The notes below the pieces were generated by a model. It did no database searches, was not told the DNA's origin, and saw only the letters and a program-made list of their open reading frames with translations. The position numbers were made by a program, and so were the translations under genes. A stretch of 60,627 nt of DNA from Planctomycetia bacterium (GTDB taxonomy: Bacteria; Planctomycetota; Planctomycetia; Pirellulales; PNKZ01), in contig JAIOPP010000051.1 of NCBI GenBank assembly GCA_021413845.1, positions 1-60,627 on the forward strand, in the 5' to 3' direction. The first letter of the stretch is position 1. Every line of letters begins with the position of its first letter. Below are positions 56,094-60,627 of this stretch, piece by piece.

Positions 56094-57554
56094 TCAGAAG
56101 CGAAAGTAAATAAACGGATTGTAAGTAGCCGCCAACATGACGGAGGTAGAGGCGACCAGCAGCAGCATGACGGCAACCGCGTTCGCAGCACCTAACAGCG
56201 GCGGATAGATCGCTCCCCACAGCGGCCTTCGCTCAACCACAGCCGGACACAGACTCGACAGGCTCGGTAGGCGTGTCGTGAGGGGAAGCGATAGCAGTAT
56301 TCCTGCGGCCATCGTAAGCCACAGGCCCGGATCAAGCGTGAGTGCGGCAGGCCAGTCACCGGCCGGAGCCGATGAAAATCCGAATAGCGCGCAATAGAAA
56401 TGTGATGCAGCGGTCAATGTTTCGGCGCGAAACAGAACCCACCCCATCAATACGATAAATACCGCATACGCATGGCAGATCGGGCGTCCACAACGATCCA
56501 AAAGCTTCGTGAGTCCGGCCCGTTCGACGATCAGGAATGCGCCGTGAAAAAGCCCCCAAGCGACGAATGCCCAGCTTGCGCCATGCCACAAGCCGCACAA
56601 CAGAAACACGATCAAGAGGTTCAAGTAGGTACGGACATTCCCCCGACGGTTACCGCCGAGCGGAATATAAACGTAGTCGCGAAACCATGTCGAAAGCGAG
56701 ATGTGCCAGCGGCGCCAGAAATCGGTGATCGAATTCGCGTAATACGGATAGTTGAAGTTCTCCAAAAATCGAAAACCGAACATCTTTCCGAGGCCGATCG
56801 CCATATCGGAATAGCCCGAGAAGTCGAAATAGATTTGTAGCGCATATGCCACGATCGAGAGCCACGCCAGTCCCGTCGAAAGCTGTTCCGGAGCGGTCGC
56901 GAAGCCTGTGTCGGCGACGACTGCCATCGTGTTGGCGATCAGCATTTTCTTAGCGAGGCCGAAAGTGAAGCGTTTCACTCCTTCGGCGAATCCTTCGCGA
57001 GTCGTGCGGCGCGACTCCAATTCTTGGGCAACGTCGGAATAGCGCACGATCGGGCCGGCGATGAGTTGCGGAAAGAACGCGACATACAGCGCTAGTCGCA
57101 GCGGGTTGCGCTGCACGGCAACTTCGCCGCGATAGACATCAATGACATACGACATCGCTTGAAAAGTATAGAAGGAGATCCCGATCGGCATCACGACATC
57201 GTGCGACCAGGAAAACCCGGCCATGCCGAAACGACCGGCCAATTGATCGACGGCCGAGAGAAAGAATCCGCAATATTTGAAATACCCGAGGAGCAGCAAG
57301 TTGGATGCGACGGCGAGGCCAACGACCCAATGAGCGAGTCGGCCTTTGCCGGCGCGATGCACGCCCAGCCCAAACAGATAGTTCATCGTGACCGAAAGGA
57401 GCATCACCCAAATGAGCGCAGGCTCTCCCCAGGCATAGAAGAACAGGCTGGCGGCTAGCAATAATCCATTGCGAAAGCGCTTGATGCCGAAGTAATACAG
57501 CAGCAAGACGATCGGTAAAAACAGGAACAGGAATACGGGCGTGCTGAATAACAT
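56094..57554 (-). CDS. MBOAT-family O-acyltransferase (AlgI-like)
   Basis: 486 residues with about ten membrane helices. The MBOAT marks are SMSYVIDVYRGE-like (AMSYVIDVYRGE), FDFSGYSDMAIGLGKMFGFR, FWRRWHISLSTWFRDYVYIP and the catalytic-His region LLCGLWHGASWAFVAWGLFH. AlgI and relatives pass acetyl groups across the inner membrane for O-acetylation of exported polysaccharides. The AlgJ-like partner follows, as in alginate and cellulose acetylation operons. The gap to the GT9 gene upstream is 81 bases. Confidence 0.94.
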   Translation of the reverse strand: MLFSTPVFLFLFLPIVLLLYYFGIKRFRNGLLLAASLFFYAWGEPALIWVMLLSVTMNYLFGLGVHRAGKGRLAHWVVGLAVASNLLLLGYFKYCGFFLSAVDQLAGRFGMAGFSWSHDVVMPIGISFYTFQAMSYVIDVYRGEVAVQRNPLRLALYVAFFPQLIAGPIVRYSDVAQELESRRTTREGFAEGVKRFTFGLAKKMLIANTMAVVADTGFATAPEQLSTGLAWLSIVAYALQIYFDFSGYSDMAIGLGKMFGFRFLENFNYPYYANSITDFWRRWHISLSTWFRDYVYIPLGGNRRGNVRTYLNLLIVFLLCGLWHGASWAFVAWGLFHGAFLIVERAGLTKLLDRCGRPICHAYAVFIVLMGWVLFRAETLTAASHFYCALFGFSSAPAGDWPAALTLDPGLWLTMAAGILLSLPLTTRLPSLSSLCPAVVERRPLWGAIYPPLLGAANAVAVMLLLVASTSVMLAATYNPFIYFRF

Positions 57555-57635
57555 GTAACTTCTCGGCTCAATATGTTGTCACGGTTCGCGAGCTGGAAAG
57601 ATTCGCAAAAACGTCGCTCGTAAAGCGATTGATTT

Positions 57636-58850
57636 TTAGGCTGCGACAGGAACCGGTCGGACACCCCCGCGCGATAGCTTCAGGGACAGTCGCGGCATTA
57701 GCGCTGCGACAACGGCTTCGGGCGGCTGTTCCGTCATACAGCGAGCCTCCTCGAATCCGCGCGGACACCTCTTCAGCCAGTCGCCGGTCGACCACCAACA
57801 TCCACCGCAGAACGTCGGACGAACGTTGACGTTCTCTTCGTAACCGAAGTACTCAACCGAGGTCGGACCGAAGACCACGCACGACTCGACCCCGAGACAA
57901 GCGGCCATATGCACAAGCCCGCTTTCGTTATCGAGATGAAAGAGGGAGTGTCGAATGACCTCGGCGGTTTCTTGTACCGACGTGCGATCGATCAGATTCA
58001 CGTCCACTTCCGAAATAGGCGTACTGGTCTTGGTGCCTAGTTGCACGAAGCAAAGGTCGGGATAGGATTCTCGCAGCAACGCGACGACTTCGCCGAAACG
58101 CGTGTAGCATTTCGTAGCAGGCTTCCCCTCGCCGACACGCAAGGCTTCTTGATTATCGAAGCCGTTATGAACCGTGACGTACTGCCTTCCCTCCAAACCA
58201 AAACGCGACAACGTCCGACTATCGGTCACAAGATCAAGACGAGGACCGCCGTATTCAAACCCGGACATTCGCTGCAAGAATGAGTAGCGGTTCATGTTCA
58301 TGTAGACATTCGTCTGCGCGAGCATCGCATCGAGGCGAGGGTGGTTATGCACGAACAATTCGATCTTCGGCATGAATTTTTCAATAGCCGAGGTGACACG
58401 AAGGAGTTTTGAATTGCCTTTCTGTATTGCCGCCCGCTTCATGGCCCACGGAAAAGCAACGACGAACGACATGAGCCACATCGCCAAAGGGTAATTGTGA
58501 TAGGCCGCTTTCCAATTGCGAGAATCCTCGTAGCAAGCGTTAAACTGCTTAAACGAAGAAAAGATCCACTTGGCCGTCTCAGGGCGAAGACTAAAGACGT
58601 CGAATTTAAAATCGCCTACTGTATCCAGCAGATCGCGTATGTATCGGGCTGCGATCAAATGATCGCCGATTCCGCCTGAAACCCGAAACGCAACGGTTAC
58701 ATCGCCGGAAACCTGATGGTCTTTAAATGGAATTCGAGCCATCGTGCGGCCATACAAAAAACATGCCGCATGATGCACATAGTGCAGCAAGGTACCCGGC
58801 GCTGCGGTGTGAATTCCAATACGATTATAAAGCCGTACTGCTAAGTTCAT
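57636..58850 (-). CDS. Family 9 (heptosyltransferase-like) glycosyltransferase
   Basis: 404 residues. After about 50 variable residues comes VTVAFRVSGGIGDHLIAARY, the GT9 N-terminal loop. The C-terminal half has FVQLGTKTSTPIS and the nucleotide-sugar-binding LDNESGLVHMAACLG, then VVFGPTSVEYFGY. Several Cys (CGGCWW, KRCPRG, ARCM) cluster near the end and may bind metal or form disulfides; this is uncommon in GT9. Heptosyltransferases build lipopolysaccharide core; here the acceptor is unknown. The start lies 5 bases after the stop of the next GT9 gene, so they are co-translated. Confidence 0.88.
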   Translation of the reverse strand: MNLAVRLYNRIGIHTAAPGTLLHYVHHAACFLYGRTMARIPFKDHQVSGDVTVAFRVSGGIGDHLIAARYIRDLLDTVGDFKFDVFSLRPETAKWIFSSFKQFNACYEDSRNWKAAYHNYPLAMWLMSFVVAFPWAMKRAAIQKGNSKLLRVTSAIEKFMPKIELFVHNHPRLDAMLAQTNVYMNMNRYSFLQRMSGFEYGGPRLDLVTDSRTLSRFGLEGRQYVTVHNGFDNQEALRVGEGKPATKCYTRFGEVVALLRESYPDLCFVQLGTKTSTPISEVDVNLIDRTSVQETAEVIRHSLFHLDNESGLVHMAACLGVESCVVFGPTSVEYFGYEENVNVRPTFCGGCWWSTGDWLKRCPRGFEEARCMTEQPPEAVVAALMPRLSLKLSRGGVRPVPVAA

Positions 58851-58855
58851 TGTTT

Positions 58856-60078
58856 TTAGTGCTGCTTGAGGTTACGGAGTGCCGCTCGCAACATCACGGT
58901 TGCTTCGTCGTAGACGTCGTCGACGCCGATCGACGACATCCCGCGATAGTCGGCATGAATGGTGGTTACTTGCGGGCCTGTCGGTTGAAATTGAGTAAAC
59001 GACGCCCGATCCGAGAACAAGCAGATCGTCGGTCGCCCTGTGGCGGCCGCGATATGCGTCGTGCCGGTATCGTTGCCGATGTATAAATCCAAATCGTTGA
59101 CGACCGTGGAGAATTGCACGAGGGAAAGGCGGCCCGAATAATCCAGTACTTGCTCGACCGGCAAGGTGTCGACCACGGCGCGGTTCGCCTGACTCTGTCG
59201 CTGAGATCCGAACAGCACGATCGTGGCGGTGTAGTCTTGGATGAGTTGCCGAACGAGCAGCACGAATCGCTCCAGCGGCCATTCCTTGAATCCGCTTCCC
59301 GCGCCGACGTTGACGCCGACCAAGGGGCCGGAGCTTCGCGGTAAGGGAATTTTCGGAAGCGATGTCGATGCGATACGCCGCACTTGCCGTTGCGACGACT
59401 CTACCGCTCGATATTCGGCAAGCACGGCCGAGGTGAGCAACGTCAACAGCGTTCGATTGTGCAGCCCCTTCGAGCAGTCGTCCCAAGCGACGATCGCCGG
59501 CAAGACGACACGCATATCGTCCGGCATGTTCGGCGAATAGAAACCGGCTTTGAATCGGGCGCGCACATGCCCGAGCAAGAACCGCGTATCGGGCGCGACG
59601 CGGAGATCGACGGCCACGTCGAATTGCGGAAGATCCAGCGCCGCGAACTCTTGAGGTTGAAAGCAAACGCCTTCGTTATCGCCCGAATGCTCCGGCAGCA
59701 CGTTTAAGCAAACGACCCGGTCGAATAGTCCGGAGGCCAACGCAAGCTCACGATTCCAAGCTCCACAGACAAGCGTGAAGGCGGCGCCCGGAAAGCCGTC
59801 GTGAAGTTGCTGGATCGCCGGCAAGCTCAGCACGAAATCGCCGATATGATCGAGTTTGAGAATGAGGTGGAGGAATGCTCAATCGCTTCAGCAGCGCGAA
59901 CGGAATTAGCGCCCTGCTTGTGTCGAAAAAATTCACGCACGACCAGCGGGCGCACAAAGCGAGTGTAAAACACCTCGCGTCGCGAATGCACGGGCATCAA
60001 TCGTGTGCGCAAATGAGTCAACAGCGACGCGACTTCCATCGTCACGTTGACCGCGTTGTCGGTTTGTAAGCTGTTCAT
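58856..60078 (-). CDS. Family 9 glycosyltransferase, apparently split by a -1 frameshift near 59880
   Basis: The downstream frame (58856-59833, GTG start) has GT9 motifs VGVNVGAGSGFKEWP and GNDTGTTHIAAATG but lacks the N-terminus. In the same frame directly upstream (59834-59878) are 15 codons ending in ILKLDHIGDF, the GT9 N-terminal loop, preceded by TGA (59879-59881) and no start codon. The missing start lies in another frame: ATG 60078 (SD GGATGGAG) opens 67 codons that run up to this point and continue to a stop at 59827. Joining the frames gives about 407 residues, matching the 404-residue GT9 paralogue next door. Either a real frameshift, a sequencing error or programmed -1 slippage explains this. 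Confidence 0.75.
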
Positions 60079-60501
60079 GGCTCCATCCGCATGCCTCAGC
60101 GTCGTTTTTTTCTTCCTTAAAAAACGTGTAGCTATTCGGCGGGCGGAACTCTACCCACATCGAGCGGTATCGGTCAACGCCGATCTTGCGGGTGCGTGGT
60201 TTCAAGCGATCACGTCGGAAACCAGTATCGGGATGAACTCGAAACTATGCCCCTTTCGGTCGGATTAGACCGAAGAATTGCCAGGTCGCCTTTATCACGC
60301 CCTAAATACCCAACGTCCGCAGCATCGCAAACTAGGCCCAAGCTTGGCATTTTCAAAGGCCTGCTGCTACGATTTCAGCCTTAATTCAGGTCGCCCCATA
60401 GAATTTGAGGGTTTGCTTAGTTCGCAAAATCTCATGCATATATTTCTGTCCATTCCGTAAGATCCGGTTATGCTGAGGGGGCTTACCCCAGGGTTGTGAA
60501 G
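60079..60501. other. Intergenic region before the polysaccharide cluster
   Basis: About 420 bases, more AT-rich than the rest of the window. It should hold the promoter of the minus-strand cluster. An inverted repeat (CGTTTTTTT at 60103-60111 with AAAAAACG ending near 60125) and a small GGGGCTTACCCC palindrome near 60479-60489 are visible. No gene is recognised. Confidence 0.5.
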
Positions 60502-60627
60502 CTAGCTTTTCGGTTGTTTTGCTTGATCGAGGATTCGTTGTGTGGCGAGGTGGCCTCCTCGGGCTTTAGGACCGAGCGGAGCTACGGGCTGCGCGGGAGA
60601 TTTCTTTTTCTTGCGGGGTTCGGTGAA
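60502..60627 (-). CDS. Possible 3' end of a gene running out of the window
   Basis: On the minus strand an open frame enters from the right edge and ends with TAG at 60502-60504, giving 41 residues rich in Lys, Pro and Ala (EPRKKKKSPAQPVAPLGPKA, then HLATQRILDQAKQPKS). The low-complexity basic tail could belong to a nucleic-acid-binding protein, but no domain is visible in so short a piece. The frame may also be fortuitous. Confidence 0.35.
   Translation of the reverse strand, partial: FTEPRKKKKSPAQPVAPLGPKARGGHLATQRILDQAKQPKS

Overview
The window looks like chromosomal DNA from a planctomycete, most likely of the Pirellula/Pirellulales type. That rests on established knowledge of marker families. 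The PSCyt1-DUF1549-LamG-DUF1553 protein followed by a DUF1501 protein (46.0-50.7 kb) is a planctomycete signature. So are the membrane-anchored Ser/Thr kinase with a C-terminal anchor, the secreted caspase-like protein, the giant alpha-2-macroglobulin and the futalosine-type menaquinone gene. The DNA is GC-rich, genes are fairly loosely spaced, and recognisable Shine-Dalgarno motifs occur in front of only some genes. I saw no prophage, insertion sequence, CRISPR array or tRNA gene.

Layout. 0-0.25 kb: a 5S rRNA gene with a strong terminator, presumably the end of an rRNA operon. 0.4-6.7 kb: a kinase and a kinase-less relative, convergent, then an RluA-family pseudouridine synthase, Maf, a small membrane protein and a long Cys/Met-type PLP enzyme. 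7.0-11.6 kb: exported proteins (a thioredoxin-fold protein without its cysteines, a BON-domain protein with a CAA microsatellite, a lipoprotein). 11.7-16.9 kb: a four-gene envelope operon of a TPR protein, ExbB, ExbD and a TonB-like membrane protein ending in an alpha/alpha-toroid domain. 16.9-19.0 kb: a PfkB sugar kinase overlapping an Fe-type alcohol dehydrogenase. 19.0-26.8 kb: a secreted metacaspase with two Tudor-knot-like domains, divergent from a 2079-residue alpha-2-macroglobulin with an intact CxEQ thioester motif. 26.9-32.1 kb: HEAT protein, PpiC, PQQ-propeller protein, MqnD-like enzyme, IspG and a small zincin. 32.1-37.5 kb: a two-GTPase operon and an ammonium transporter with a candidate sigma-54 promoter. 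37.6-45.8 kb: an M23-PKD-alpha/beta-hydrolase fusion, an HSL-type esterase, an enolase-superfamily enzyme, a dimethylformamidase-like protein and an aldo/keto reductase. 46.0-50.7 kb: the planctomycete cytochrome/DUF1501 pair. 50.7-60.1 kb: a minus-strand surface-polysaccharide cluster with two GT9 enzymes, an MBOAT and AlgJ/AlgX-like O-acetylation pair, a methyltransferase, a GT2 and a YfhO-like multi-spanning protein.

The observations I rate highest are the metacaspase/alpha-2-macroglobulin divergent pair, the ExbBD operon whose TonB-position protein carries a toroid domain, and a GT9 gene that appears split by a -1 frameshift at about 59.88 kb. The frameshift call is supported by the conserved GT9 N-terminal motif lying in frame upstream of the only canonical start. 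Other notable items are the M23-PKD-hydrolase fusion, the paired GTPases, a REP-like inverted repeat whose arm contains the stop codon of a GTPase gene, and the cysteine-less thioredoxin-fold protein. All functional statements come from reading motifs; no database search was possible.
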